Source: Nocardia pseudobrasiliensis NBRC 108224
Lineage (GTDB): Bacteria > Actinomycetota > Actinomycetes > Mycobacteriales > Mycobacteriaceae
DNA: 64,000 nt
NCBI RefSeq assembly: GCF_001613105.1
Contig: NZ_BDBS01000001.1
Span: 186,001 to 250,000 of the forward strand
Direction: 5' to 3'
Made by a program: the position numbers and the translations under genes. Position 1 is the stretch's first letter; each line of letters starts with the position of its first letter. The notes under the pieces are model-generated. The model saw only the letters and a program-made list of their open reading frames with translations, did no database searches and was not told the origin of the DNA. Below, piece by piece: positions 1 through 8,977 of this stretch.

Positions 1-613
1 TGGTGCGCGGTGTCGGCGGTAGTTCGTACAGGGCCACCCGGGCCAATTCGGACTTCGCCAGATCTATGGCGGCTTTGGTGGCCGTGGCGGTGTTGTCGGC
101 GTTCTGGAGGGCGGTGACCATAGCCAATTGCTGCTGGGCCGCCTCGTATTCGACGTCTAGCAGGGCCTTGGCCAGGTAGCCGGGGTCGCATTTCGGGTTG
201 CGGCCCGCGGCGGCGCGTAGGGCCTGCTGTTTGGCGACGCTGGTGACCGTGCCGTCGTCGGCCACCTCGAATCCCATGTCGACGATGAGGTTTCGTCGGT
301 CGAGGACGAATTGGCGGGCGTGGGTGAGTTGGTCGCGATAGGTGGTCAGGGCGGTTTCCAGGTTGCCTATTCGGGCCATGAGATGGCTGCCCGCGGTTTT
401 CTCCGCGGTGATTCGGGCGGTGGCGGAGTCGGCGCCCGCGCCCTTCCAGGATCGGGCGAGTGCGTCCTGTTCGGTGAGCATCGAGCGGAGCAGTCGATCG
501 CCCTCGGTGACCACCTTGTCGAATTGGGTGGCGTCCGTGCCCAGCACATCGGGACGCCACCTCTCGACCTCGGGAATGCGCAGTGCCGGGCGGCCGTTCG
601 GGCCGGGGCTCAC
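1..613 (-). CDS. WXG-type helical protein, probable type VII secretion substrate (partial)
   Basis: Open reverse frame of about 204 codons that runs off the left edge, so the C-terminal part is missing. The start is a GTG overlapping the stop of the upstream EspC-like gene (GTGA), a translational-coupling arrangement. The protein begins MSPGPNGRPALRIPEVERW and contains a W-x-G element (SWKGAGADSA, about residue 55) between predicted helices, as in WXG100/LXG-type type VII secretion domains. A second helical segment rich in Ala, Gln and Leu follows. The missing C-terminus could be an effector or toxin, but this cannot be seen. Family assignment is inference from the motif and the neighbour. 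Confidence 0.55.
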   Translation of the reverse strand, partial: MSPGPNGRPALRIPEVERWRPDVLGTDATQFDKVVTEGDRLLRSMLTEQDALARSWKGAGADSATARITAEKTAGSHLMARIGNLETALTTYRDQLTHARQFVLDRRNLIVDMGFEVADDGTVTSVAKQQALRAAAGRNPKCDPGYLAKALLDVEYEAAQQQLAMVTALQNADNTATATKAAIDLAKSELARVALYELPPTPRT

Positions 614-912
614 GGCAGCCCGCCCATGGCGCGCAGGTTCGCGGCGAAATCGTCGTCGGTCATCTCGTAGTGATGTCCTGTGCCCGTGGCGATTTCGGAC
701 ATTTCGCGGGGACGGGCGGCGAAGCAGACCAGGCCCGATCGCACCTGATCGCGCGCGGCGCCGATACTCGCGGCCAAATCCGTGCCGGGAAAGGGATCGC
801 CGATATCGGGCGGTGCGGCCACCCCGTTCCCGAGGCCCTCGATCGCGCCCGACAATCCGTCCAGCCATTTCGCCCACGCGCGCAACGCGTCCGGATCGAC
901 CTGGAATGTCAC
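610..912 (-). CDS. EspC/DUF2580-like type VII secretion-associated small protein
   Basis: Encodes about 100 aa starting MTFQVDPDALRAWAKWL. A GTG at 912 is chosen because an AGGAGGGGG ribosome site sits 4-5 bases upstream; upstream in-frame codons lack one. The N-terminal V-x-P-x-x-L-x-x-W-A-x-x-L pattern and the C-terminal HHYEMTDDDFAANL (Y-x3-D type ending) resemble EspC/T7SS ESX small proteins, which fold as a helical hairpin with a C-terminal secretion signal. It is translationally coupled to the downstream WXG-like gene, suggesting a secreted heterodimer or a carrier and cargo pair. No ESX core genes (EccC, EccD, MycP) are visible here. Confidence 0.6.
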   Translation of the reverse strand: MTFQVDPDALRAWAKWLDGLSGAIEGLGNGVAAPPDIGDPFPGTDLAASIGAARDQVRSGLVCFAARPREMSEIATGTGHHYEMTDDDFAANLRAMGGLP

Positions 913-1021
913 GAGTCCCCCTCCTGATATCTGGACAGCGCGGAGCATTCAGGCAGATATCAATGGTCCTCCCTCCGACGGCGAATCCGGTCGAGGGGGC
1001 TTGTCGAGATCGGCTGTGCGC

Positions 1022-1621
1022 TCAGGCTTCCGGGGGCCGCAGCGCGGGGAACCAGATATCGGTGAGCACCTCCGCGGCCTGCTCGGCGGCGACGTCGATG
1101 GTGCCCTGCATGGCCCAGCGGGTGAAGAAGCGTTCCAGTTGGGCGACAAGCAATTCGATGCGCAGCCGGGCCTCGTCGCGGCGCTCGCCGGGCCAGCGCG
1201 ACAGATAGGAGGTCATGGTGTCGGGCAGGGCCATGATGCCCGCGCGGGCCACCTCGCGGAACTCCGGTTCGATGGCCGTGGCCTCGTCCCAGGCGGGCAG
1301 CAGATCCTTGTGCTCGAAGAACCAGCCGATCGCCCGCGTCATCCAGGCCGCGAACTCGGCGCGAGATCCGGTGTCCAGCACCCGATCCAGATCCTCGTAG
1401 AAGCGCACGACGCTGGGCAGCGTGCCCTGTTCGGCGATGGCGCGCAGCACCTCGGGCTTACCGGTGAAATGCAGATAGAAGGTGGCCCGGCTACAGCCGA
1501 CGGCCGCGGCGATGTCGTCGACGCGCACGCCCGAATAGCCCTGGGTCTCGAACAACTGCCGGGCCGCATCGACGATGCGCGCACGGGTCAGCCGCTTCTG
1601 TTCGTCACGCAGCGAAGGCAT
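1022..1621 (-). CDS. TetR/AcrR family transcriptional regulator
   Basis: About 199 aa with a classic N-terminal TetR helix-turn-helix (residues about 12-58; motif VGCSRATFYLHF) and a helical ligand-binding C-terminal part. The start chosen is the ATG giving MPSLRDEQKRL; an ATG at 1651 is in frame but lies on the operator and overlaps the divergent promoter. It faces the flavin monooxygenase operon, and the palindrome at 1651-1667 lies between them, so it very probably represses that operon and itself. The inducer is unknown; a substrate or product of the monooxygenase pathway is the natural guess. Confidence 0.85.
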   Translation of the reverse strand: MPSLRDEQKRLTRARIVDAARQLFETQGYSGVRVDDIAAAVGCSRATFYLHFTGKPEVLRAIAEQGTLPSVVRFYEDLDRVLDTGSRAEFAAWMTRAIGWFFEHKDLLPAWDEATAIEPEFREVARAGIMALPDTMTSYLSRWPGERRDEARLRIELLVAQLERFFTRWAMQGTIDVAAEQAAEVLTDIWFPALRPPEA

Positions 1622-1650
1622 GCCGTCGATACTAGACGATGAGTCATTCA

Positions 1651-1667
1651 CTGGACGCTGTGTCCAG
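1651..1667. promoter_or_regulatory. Palindromic TetR operator overlapping the monooxygenase operon promoter
   Basis: CTGGACGCTGTGTCCAG is a perfect 6-5-6 inverted repeat. Its left arm contains a possible -35 (TGGACG, 1652-1657) placed 17 bases before a weak -10 (TACGGT, 1675-1680) reading rightward. Binding here would block the operon promoter. The palindrome is seen; its use as operator is inference from position. Confidence 0.6.
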
Positions 1668-1710
1668 CGAGTGTTACGGTGTGGGCCACATCACCTCCAG
1701 GAGAAGTGAG

Positions 1711-3084
1711 TTGGATACACGCGAACTACCCCGGGTGTGCGTCATCGGCGCCGGTCCGTCGGGAATCACCACCGCAAAGCGCCTAGCCGAGCACGGCATC
1801 CCCTTCGACTGTTACGAGGCCTCCGACGAGGTCGGCGGAAACTGGTACTTCCGCAATCCCAACGGCATGTCGGCCTGCTATCAGAGCCTGCACATCGACA
1901 CCTCCAAATACCGCCTGCAGTTCGAGGATTTCCCGGCGCCCGCCGGGTGGCCGGACTTCCCGCACCACACGCAGCTGTTCCAGTACTTCAGGGACTACGT
2001 CGACCATTTCGAACTGCGCGACAGGATCCGATTCGGCACGAAAATAATTGCCGCCGAGCGGGATTCGGTCGGGCTCTGGGTGGTGACCACCAACTCCGGC
2101 GAGTCGGCGACCTACGACGTGCTGATCGTGGCCACCGGCCACCACTGGGATCCCAACTTCCCCGACTACCCCGGCGAATTCGACGGTACGCTGCTGCACA
2201 GCCACGCCTACAACGATCCGTTCGATCCGATCGATATGCGCGGGAAGCGAATCGTGGTGGTGGGTATGGGCAATTCGGGCCTGGACATCGCCTCGGAGTT
2301 GTCGCAGAAGTTCATCGCCGAGCGACTGTTCGTCTCCGCCCGCCGCGGCGTCTGGGTACTGCCGAAATACGTCAACGGCCAGGTCGGCGACCGGCGGTCG
2401 ATGCCGAGCTGGATGCCGCCCAAACTCGGGCTGCGGCTCAAACAGCGCTTCGTACGCAAATATCGCGGTGAGATGGAGAATTACGGCCTGCCCAAACCCG
2501 ATCACCTGCCGTTCGAGGCGCATCCGTCGGCCAGCGAGGAATTCCTGCACCGCGCGGGTTGCGGCGATATCACCTGCAAACCGGCGATCACCCGGCTCGA
2601 CGGCGACCGCGTGCACTTCGCCGACGGCAGCGTCGAGACGGTGGATGTGGTCCTGTGCGCCACCGGCTATCACATCAGCTTCCCGTTCTTCACCGATCCG
2701 GAACTGTTGCCGGACAAGCGCAATCGCTTCCCGCTGTTCCAACTCATGATGAAACCCGGCGTGCCCGATCTGTTCTTCATGGGTCTGGCCCAGCCGCTGC
2801 CGACCCTGGTGAACTTCGCCGAACAGCAGAGCAAATTCGTTGCCGCGTATCTGACCGGCCGCTACCACCTGCCCGCGCGCGAGGAGATGGATCAGGCCGT
2901 GCGCGAACAGGAGATCCGGCGCACGGGCCGCTACTACGACTCCCCGCGCCACACCATCCAGGTCGAATTCCAGCCCTATGTGCAGCGCATGGTCAAGGAA
3001 CTCGAGCGCGGCGCGAAACGCGCGGCGGCCGCGGGCAATTCCCTGCCCGTCGCGGCCCGCGCCGCACAGGAGGTGCGTCCGTGA
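1711..3084 (+). CDS. FAD/NADPH-dependent flavin monooxygenase (FMO family)
   Basis: About 457 aa. A TTG start at 1711 is preferred because CAGGAGAAG lies just upstream; a longer ATG frame from 1639 crosses the operator. The FAD Rossmann motif GAGPSG is near residue 13 and the NADPH motif GMGNSG near residue 185. The FMO fingerprint F-x-G-x3-H-x3-Y (FDGTLLHSHAY) lies near residue 157. The Tyr at the end of the fingerprint fits class B FMOs and type II Baeyer-Villiger enzymes rather than type I BVMOs (which have W). It is the first gene of a four-gene operon. The substrate is unknown; a ketone oxygenation to an ester would fit the next gene. Confidence 0.85.
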   Translation: MDTRELPRVCVIGAGPSGITTAKRLAEHGIPFDCYEASDEVGGNWYFRNPNGMSACYQSLHIDTSKYRLQFEDFPAPAGWPDFPHHTQLFQYFRDYVDHFELRDRIRFGTKIIAAERDSVGLWVVTTNSGESATYDVLIVATGHHWDPNFPDYPGEFDGTLLHSHAYNDPFDPIDMRGKRIVVVGMGNSGLDIASELSQKFIAERLFVSARRGVWVLPKYVNGQVGDRRSMPSWMPPKLGLRLKQRFVRKYRGEMENYGLPKPDHLPFEAHPSASEEFLHRAGCGDITCKPAITRLDGDRVHFADGSVETVDVVLCATGYHISFPFFTDPELLPDKRNRFPLFQLMMKPGVPDLFFMGLAQPLPTLVNFAEQQSKFVAAYLTGRYHLPAREEMDQAVREQEIRRTGRYYDSPRHTIQVEFQPYVQRMVKELERGAKRAAAAGNSLPVAARAAQEVRP

Positions 3085-4229
3085 CCCGATCCTCCGGCTT
3101 CTGCCGTGACGAATTCGCCAATGTGCGAGCGGCTTTCGACGAACAGCTCCAATCCGGCGCGGAACTCGGCGCGGCGTTGTGCGTGACCGTCGACGGCGAC
3201 CCCGTCCTGGATCTGTGGGGTGGCCACGCCGATCCCGAGCGCACCCGCCCGTGGGCCGCGGACACCCTGGTGAACGTCTACTCGGTCACCAAGACCATGA
3301 CCGCGCTCAGCGCCCTGCTGCTGATCGATCGCGGCGAACTGGACGTGCGCGAGAAGGTGGCGCACTACTGGCCCGAATTCGCCGCGAACGGCAAGGGCGA
3401 CATCGAGATTCGCCATCTGCTCGCGCACACCTCCGGGGTGTCCGGCTGGGAGCGGCCGATCGAGGTGGCCGATATCTACGACGCCGAACAGGCCGCGTCC
3501 CGCCTCGCCGCCCAGGCCCCGTGGTGGGAACCCGGCACCGCCTCCGGCTACCACGCCCTGAACTACGGACATCTGATCGGCGAGGTGATCCGCCGTATCA
3601 CCGGCCGCACCCTCGGCCGCTTCTTCGCCGAGGAACTGGCCCGCCCGCTCGGCGCGGACTTCCATATCGGCACCGGCCCCGAACATTTCGACCGGATCGC
3701 CACCCTGGTGCAGCCGCAACTGCCGAACTTCGATCTGACCGCCCTCGACCAGGACAGCGTCCTGATCAAAACCCTCACCTCCCCGCTGCTGCACGTCTCC
3801 GAGACCGCCACAGCCGCCTGGCGGCAGGCCGAGATCGGCGCGGTGAACGGGCACGGCAACGCCCGATCGGTGGCGCGGGTGCAGTCGGTGGTGTCGTGCG
3901 GCGGCGAGCTGAGCGGGCGGCGTTTCCTGTCGCCGAAGACCCTGGAGCTGATCTTCGAACAGCAGAGCGACGGTGTGGATCTGGCGCTGCTGGTTCCGCT
4001 GCGTTTCGGCATCGGTTACGGACTGCCCCATCCGCAGACCGCTCCCGAGGTGCCGAGCGGGCGGGTGTGCTGGTGGGCCGGGTACGGTGGCTCGATGGTC
4101 GTCAACGATCTGGACCGGCGGATCACCTTCGCCTACACCATGAATCGCATGGCCAGCGAGCTGGTGGGCTCCGCGCGCTGCGCGAGCTACCTGAGGGCGA
4201 CCTTCGCGGCCGTGGCGGGACGGGTGTGA
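3081..4229 (+). CDS. Serine hydrolase, beta-lactamase/family VIII esterase type
   Basis: About 382 aa, GTG start overlapping the monooxygenase stop by four bases with AGGAGG just upstream. The catalytic S-x-x-K is SVTK (Ser68, Lys71). The Tyr of the Y-x-x motif is in YHALN (about Tyr157). A C-terminal GYGGSM segment replaces the KTG box of true beta-lactamases. These are the hallmarks of LipE/EstB-like esterases that cleave short esters or lactones. There is no signal peptide, so it is cytoplasmic. In this operon it probably hydrolyses the ester or lactone produced by the oxygenase. Confidence 0.85.
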   Translation: MTRSSGFCRDEFANVRAAFDEQLQSGAELGAALCVTVDGDPVLDLWGGHADPERTRPWAADTLVNVYSVTKTMTALSALLLIDRGELDVREKVAHYWPEFAANGKGDIEIRHLLAHTSGVSGWERPIEVADIYDAEQAASRLAAQAPWWEPGTASGYHALNYGHLIGEVIRRITGRTLGRFFAEELARPLGADFHIGTGPEHFDRIATLVQPQLPNFDLTALDQDSVLIKTLTSPLLHVSETATAAWRQAEIGAVNGHGNARSVARVQSVVSCGGELSGRRFLSPKTLELIFEQQSDGVDLALLVPLRFGIGYGLPHPQTAPEVPSGRVCWWAGYGGSMVVNDLDRRITFAYTMNRMASELVGSARCASYLRATFAAVAGRV

Positions 4230-5269
4230 TGCGCGCGCTACAACTGACCGGACCCGGCACGCTCGAACTGCGTGAGACGCCCGTCCCCGAGATCGGACCC
4301 ACCGACCTGCTGCTGCGGGTCGGCGCGGCCGGACTGTGCCACTCCGATCTGCATGTGCTGGCCGTCCCGGTCACGCTGCGCGCGGAGCCGATGACCCTCG
4401 GCCACGAGATCGCCGGAACCATCGAGGCGGTCGGCGCGGAGGTCGAGGGCCGCGCGGTCGGCGAGCGCGGCCTGGTCTACCTGTGCTGGTCGTGCGGTGT
4501 GTGCCGGGAATGCGTGAGCGGTAACGAGAATGTCTGCCTGGCCGCGGGCCGCGCCGCCATGCCGCCGTGCCCGGGCCTCGGACCCGACGGCGGTATGGCG
4601 GAGTACGTTCGGATACCGGCGAATTCGTTCGTCCCGATCGGGGAGATGGAATTCGATCAGGCCGCGCCGCTGGCCGATGCCGCGCTCACCTCCTATCACG
4701 CCATTCGCGGCGCGCGCGAGGAACTGCGCCCGGGCGCGACCGCGGTCGTGGTCGGCGTCGGCGGACTCGGACATGTGGCCGTGCAGATTCTGAAGGCCAT
4801 TACGGCCGTTCGCATCGTCGCCGTCGACATCGCCCCGGACAAGCTGGAATTGGCGGGCGAATGCGGCGCGGATCTCGGCCTGCGGGCCGATGGCGAGACC
4901 GCGACGCGAATTCTGGAACTCACCGACGGCCGCGGCGCCGAGGCCGTTTTCGACTTCGTCGGCAATGACGCGACCGCCCGGTTGTCGGTGGAAGCGGTGG
5001 CGCCCAACGGCGCCTATCGCATGGTCGGACTGGCCGGTGGCAATCCCGGTATCGATGCCGGTCCCGCCGGGGGACCGGGCCTGCCGTGGGGTGCGACGGT
5101 GCGAAAGTCCTACGCGGGCACCAAAAGCGATCTGCTCGCCTGCGTGGCGCTGGCCCGATCCGGCGCGCTGCGGATGTCGGTGGAGCGCTTCGACCTGGCC
5201 GACGGGCCCACCGCCGTCGACCGGCTCGAACGCGGCCTTGTCCGCGGTCGCGCCGTGCTGATTCCGTGA
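4229..5269 (+). CDS. Zinc-dependent alcohol dehydrogenase (MDR superfamily)
   Basis: About 346 aa; the ATG shares one base with the esterase stop (TGATG). Catalytic zinc ligands are the Cys of LCHSD (near residue 37) and the His of LGHE (near 58). A structural-zinc cluster ([18 protein letters not shown]) follows, and NAD(P) binding is through GVGGLG near residue 175. It would oxidise an alcohol released by the upstream esterase to an aldehyde, or work on a related intermediate. Operon position supports a catabolic role; substrate not determinable. Confidence 0.88.
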   Translation: MRALQLTGPGTLELRETPVPEIGPTDLLLRVGAAGLCHSDLHVLAVPVTLRAEPMTLGHEIAGTIEAVGAEVEGRAVGERGLVYLCWSCGVCRECVSGNENVCLAAGRAAMPPCPGLGPDGGMAEYVRIPANSFVPIGEMEFDQAAPLADAALTSYHAIRGAREELRPGATAVVVGVGGLGHVAVQILKAITAVRIVAVDIAPDKLELAGECGADLGLRADGETATRILELTDGRGAEAVFDFVGNDATARLSVEAVAPNGAYRMVGLAGGNPGIDAGPAGGPGLPWGATVRKSYAGTKSDLLACVALARSGALRMSVERFDLADGPTAVDRLERGLVRGRAVLIP

Positions 5270-5291
5270 GCCCCGATCGACGAGGACGACC

Positions 5292-6944
5292 ATGACCAAT
5301 GCTGTTGACGCCCAGACGATCGCCGCACAGGCCGCCGCCGCCCTGACCGGCCCCGGCGGCCCGTTCGAGCTGACGGTGGAACCCGTACTGGGCGTGCCGA
5401 TTCCGGTGCGCCGCGAGCGCCACCGCAGCCTGCTCGAACTGCTCGACGCCGCGCGCGCCTGGGGCGACAAGGATTTCCTGGTCGCCGAGGATCGCCGCCT
5501 GAGCTTCGCCGAACACCACGCCGCGGTCGAGGCCCTGGCGCACGCGCTGTCGGAACGATTCGGCGTGGGCCCGGGCGACCGCGTGGGCATTCTCGCCGCG
5601 AACACCCCCGAATGGGTCGTGACCTTCTGGGCGGCCCTGCGGCTGGGTGCGATCCCGGTCGGCTACAACGCCTGGTGGGCCCCGCCCGAAATCGCCTACG
5701 GCCTGGATCATACGAGCCCGTCGGTGGTCGTCGCCGATGCGAAACGCGCCGCGCTGCTGCCGGATTCGCCGCCCGTTCTCACCATGGAAACCGATCTGCC
5801 GGAGCTGATCGCGGCCTACACCGGCCGCCCCGGACTACCGCGCCCGGATATCGCCGAGGACGATCCCGCGGTGATCCTGTACACCAGCGGTACCTCGGGT
5901 CGTCCCAAGGGCGTGGTGCATTCGCATCGAAATCTGGTGGCCGTCAGCGACTATCACCGGTTCACCGATGCCATCGCGGCCGCCGTGCGCGGTCAACAGC
6001 CGGGAAATGGGCCCAGCGACAAGCGATTCCTGCTCACCTCACCGCTGTTCCACATCGCGAGTCTGCACAATCTGGTGGTGCCCCGGCTGGTGACCGGGGC
6101 CACGGTCGTCATCCATCAGGGCTCCTTCGACGCCGACCGGGTGCTGGCCCTGCTGGAACGGGAGCGGATCACCAACTGGGGCGCGGTGCCGACCATGGCC
6201 GCGCGCCTGCTCGACGGCGATCTGTCGCGCTACGACCTGTCGGCGCTGACGGCCTTCTCGCTCAATGCCGCACCCTCCTCGCCCGCCTTCCATCGCCGCC
6301 TGCGCGAGCGGTTGCCCGCCGCGCAGGTCGCGTTGGCCACCAGCTATGGCCTCACCGAAAGCGGCACCGCCGCAACGGTGGCCGCCCCGGCGGAGTTGGC
6401 CGCGTATCCGGAGACGGTGGGGCGGCCCATCATCGGCGTCTCGGTGGAGATCCGCGACCCCGACGGCAAACCCGTGCCCGACGGCGTGGAGGGCGAGATC
6501 CACGTCCGCAGCGCGTACGTGATGCTCGGTTACTGGAACGATCCGGCCGCCACGGCCGCCGCGATCGACCCCGAACGTTGGTTGCGCACAGGCGATTTCG
6601 GCACCGTGACCGATGGACGACTGCATCTGTCGGGTCGGCGCTCGGATCTGATCCTGCGCGGCGGGGAGAATGTGTACCCCATCGAGATCGAGAACGCCCT
6701 GGACGAACATCCGGCCGTGATCGAATCCGCGGTGCTGGGCGTCGCGCACGAGGATCTGGGCCAGGAGGTGGCCGCGGTGGTGGTCGTCGCCGATCCGAAT
6801 GCGGTGAGCGAGGCCGACCTGCGGGCCTTCGTCGCCGACCGGCTCGCCTACTTCAAGGTCCCCTCTCGCTGGTCGATCACCGCGAAGCCCTTGCCCCGCA
6901 ATGCGACCGGCAAAGTGATGCGAAGGAATATCGAGATCGACTAG
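5292..6944 (+). CDS. AMP-dependent acyl-CoA synthetase/ligase
   Basis: About 550 aa of the ANL superfamily. Motifs in order: the phosphate-binding loop [14 protein letters not shown] (near residue 197), the adenine motif SYGLTESGT (near 350), RTGDFG, the hinge [16 protein letters not shown], and the catalytic C-terminal lysine in NATGKVMRR. It activates a carboxylic acid to its CoA thioester through an acyl-adenylate. As last gene of the operon it would capture the acid produced by the upstream steps and feed it to beta-oxidation. The start follows ACGAGGACGACC, a reasonable ribosome site. Confidence 0.9.
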   Translation: MTNAVDAQTIAAQAAAALTGPGGPFELTVEPVLGVPIPVRRERHRSLLELLDAARAWGDKDFLVAEDRRLSFAEHHAAVEALAHALSERFGVGPGDRVGILAANTPEWVVTFWAALRLGAIPVGYNAWWAPPEIAYGLDHTSPSVVVADAKRAALLPDSPPVLTMETDLPELIAAYTGRPGLPRPDIAEDDPAVILYTSGTSGRPKGVVHSHRNLVAVSDYHRFTDAIAAAVRGQQPGNGPSDKRFLLTSPLFHIASLHNLVVPRLVTGATVVIHQGSFDADRVLALLERERITNWGAVPTMAARLLDGDLSRYDLSALTAFSLNAAPSSPAFHRRLRERLPAAQVALATSYGLTESGTAATVAAPAELAAYPETVGRPIIGVSVEIRDPDGKPVPDGVEGEIHVRSAYVMLGYWNDPAATAAAIDPERWLRTGDFGTVTDGRLHLSGRRSDLILRGGENVYPIEIENALDEHPAVIESAVLGVAHEDLGQEVAAVVVVADPNAVSEADLRAFVADRLAYFKVPSRWSITAKPLPRNATGKVMRRNIEID

Positions 6945-6954
6945 GTTGCTCGCC

Positions 6955-7617
6955 ATGAGTTCACGCTGGGCCGCTGTATTCTCCACCGTCGTCGTCTCCC
7001 TGTCCGGGCTGCTGGTAGCCGCGGGTTCGGCCGAGGCGAAACCACCATTGGTGACGTGCGATTTCACCGCGACGCCGGAGAATCCCGCGGCCCGGCCGGT
7101 CATGGCCCCGCCCGCGATCGCCCCGGCCGTCGGCACGATCGATGTCACGTTCCGATTCCGCCAGGGCCCGGTCACGGTGCGACTGGATCGGGCGGGCGCG
7201 GCGCCGTGCGCGGTGCAGAATATGACCAGCCTTGTGCTGCAACACTTCTACGACCGCAGCCAGTGCTGGCGGCTCACCGACAGTGAGCGCCTCGGCGTGC
7301 TGCAGTGCGGCGACATCTACGAGGTGGAGAAGGGCGGGCCCGGTTACGCCTTCCCCGACGAGGTGGATGGCACCGAAACCTATGAGCGCGGCACCCTCGC
7401 CATGGGCAATCAGGGACCGGGCACCAACGGCAGCGAATTCTTCATCGTGCACTCGTTCGCGCACATACCCGCCAATTACTCTGTACTGGGCCGCGTCGTG
7501 AGCGGGATGGATGTGCTGGACCGCATGGTCGCGGCCGGAATCACCCCGACCGAACGCGGTGCGCGCGATGGCCTGCCCGCCGAACCGGTCCTCATCGACT
7601 CCGCTCAGCTGGGCTGA
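6955..7617 (+). CDS. Secreted cyclophilin-type peptidyl-prolyl cis-trans isomerase
   Basis: About 220 aa. A Sec signal peptide (residues 1 to about 27, ending GSAEA) precedes a cyclophilin domain. GTLAMGNQGPGTNGSEFFI carries the conserved A-x-x-x-x-x-x-x-x-S-x-F-F-I strand, and VLGRVVSGMDVLD is the usual C-terminal element. A TTG at 6946 is an alternative start; the ATG at 6955 gives a normal signal peptide. It acts on proteins outside the membrane. It converges with the TetR gene at 7605, overlapping it by 13 bases. Confidence 0.85.
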   Translation: MSSRWAAVFSTVVVSLSGLLVAAGSAEAKPPLVTCDFTATPENPAARPVMAPPAIAPAVGTIDVTFRFRQGPVTVRLDRAGAAPCAVQNMTSLVLQHFYDRSQCWRLTDSERLGVLQCGDIYEVEKGGPGYAFPDEVDGTETYERGTLAMGNQGPGTNGSEFFIVHSFAHIPANYSVLGRVVSGMDVLDRMVAAGITPTERGARDGLPAEPVLIDSAQLG

Positions 7618-8186
7618 GATATCAGGCGCTCGCGGGCGGCCCGTAGGATTCGCTCCGACAGGTCGTCCCCGGCGCTGGCCCGGGCCAGCATGAGCGCCCC
7701 GGCCATCAGGGCGACCTCGACGAGCAGTTCGTCCTCATCGCCCGAACGCTCACCAAGGGTGCCGAGATTGTCGACCAGTTCGCGCAGTCCGTCGAGATAG
7801 GCTTGGCGCAGCGGACTTTCGGCCTCGGCGCGCGCGACATCCCCGGCGAGTGCGGCCAGACCGCATCCCTGTCCGGGGTGATCGCGGTGCGCGACCGACA
7901 GATACCGCTCGAGGAACAGCCGCCGTGCCGCCTCCGGATCCGGACCGGCCGCGCGAATATCCGCCAGTTCTCGCGACTTCTCCGCGCAGGCGGCCGTGCA
8001 CGCCTGGGCGACCAGATCCTCCTTGTTGCGGAAATGGCGATAGAAGCCGCCGTGGGTCAATCCCGCCGCGGCCATCAGTTGCGGCACGCTCACCCCGTGC
8101 GCACCGTGCGTGCGCACCTGCGCGGCCGCCGCGTCGAGGACCTCGCGGCGATGTGATTCCGCCTGTGCCCGTGATGCCCTCGGCAT
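7605..8186 (-). CDS. TetR/AcrR family transcriptional regulator
   Basis: About 193 aa starting MPRASRAQAESHRREVLDAA, with AAAGGGGAGCAC as ribosome site. The helix-turn-helix spans about residues 27-46 (LMAAAGLTHGGFYRHF), typical of TetR proteins paired with short-chain dehydrogenases. It is divergent from the SDR gene, with an imperfect 24-base palindrome between them. It probably represses the SDR. The inducer is unknown. Confidence 0.87.
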   Translation of the reverse strand: MPRASRAQAESHRREVLDAAAAQVRTHGAHGVSVPQLMAAAGLTHGGFYRHFRNKEDLVAQACTAACAEKSRELADIRAAGPDPEAARRLFLERYLSVAHRDHPGQGCGLAALAGDVARAEAESPLRQAYLDGLRELVDNLGTLGERSGDEDELLVEVALMAGALMLARASAGDDLSERILRAARERLISQPS

Positions 8187-8221
8187 GTGCTCCCCTTTCG
8201 ATGGATTCGCTCGGCACAGTC

Positions 8222-8257
8222 TTGCGCATCGCTTTAGATGATGAGCATAATCTAAAA
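8222..8257 (+). promoter_or_regulatory. SDR promoter with overlapping 24-base palindromic operator
   Basis: TTTAGAT (8233-8239) and ATCTAAA (8250-8256) are perfect inverted arms with further internal symmetry (ATG/CAT), giving a 24-base imperfect palindrome. A -35 TTGCGC (8222-8227) and -10 CATAAT (8246-8251) with an 18-base spacer place transcription start at or next to the SDR ATG (8258). The transcript would therefore be leaderless, and no Shine-Dalgarno is present. The operator covers the -10, so a bound TetR would block initiation. Confidence 0.6.
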
Positions 8258-8959
8258 ATGACCAAAGTAGAAGGCGCGGTCGCCCTGGTGACCGGTGGGC
8301 AGCGCGGCCTGGGCCGCGCATTCGTCGACGAACTCCTGCTCCGCGGCGCGAGCAAGATCTACGCCACAGCGCGCAGTCCGATCGCGAGCGAGGATCCGCG
8401 CGTGGAAACCCTTCGGCTCGAGGTGACCGACCCGGATTCCATTGCGGCCGTGGCGGATCGGGCTACCGATGTGAGCATTGTCGTCAACAACGCCGGGGTC
8501 CTGCATCCCGCGCCGTTACTGCTGACCGAGATGGCCGATGTGATCGACACCTTCGAGGTCAATGTCTTCGGCCCGCTGCGCATCGCCCGGACCTTCGCGC
8601 CGATCCTCGCGGCCAATGGCGGCGGCGCGCTGGTCGACATTCATTCGGTGCTGTCGTGGAGCGCGGGCGCGGCGGCCTACGGCGCGTCCAAGGCGGCGCT
8701 GTGGTCGATGACCAATTCGCTGCGTCTCGAGTTGGCCGGACAGGGGACCCAGGTGGTCGGGGTGCATCTGGGATTCGCCGATACCGAGATGGTCGAGGCG
8801 TTCCCGGGGGACAAACTCGTTCCGGAACAGGTCGCGCGAGCGGTGTTCGAGGGCGTCGAGCGGGGCGAGTCCGAGGTGCTGGTCGACGATTTCAGCCGTG
8901 ACGTCAAGGCGGCCCTGTCCGGTCCGGTCGAGGGCCTGGCCCTGACCATCGATCGCTGA
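8258..8959 (+). CDS. Short-chain dehydrogenase/reductase (SDR)
   Basis: About 233 aa starting MTKVEGAVALVTGG. The cofactor motif TGGQRGLG (TGxxxGxG) is near residue 12, NNAG near residue 80, and the catalytic Y-x3-K is YGASK near residue 142 with an upstream Ser in HSVLSWS. These are the standard classical SDR residues. It oxidises or reduces a small alcohol or carbonyl with NAD(P)H in the cytoplasm. It is followed after 18 bases by a tautomerase gene, likely cotranscribed. Confidence 0.88.
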   Translation: MTKVEGAVALVTGGQRGLGRAFVDELLLRGASKIYATARSPIASEDPRVETLRLEVTDPDSIAAVADRATDVSIVVNNAGVLHPAPLLLTEMADVIDTFEVNVFGPLRIARTFAPILAANGGGALVDIHSVLSWSAGAAAYGASKAALWSMTNSLRLELAGQGTQVVGVHLGFADTEMVEAFPGDKLVPEQVARAVFEGVERGESEVLVDDFSRDVKAALSGPVEGLALTIDR

Positions 8960-8977
8960 GAGCGAGGCGTAGTCACC

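Noticed and set aside
1639..1710. Longer flavin monooxygenase start at an ATG
   Set aside because: It would translate through the operator and promoter, and the TTG at 1711 has a clear ribosome site and the expected N-terminus.
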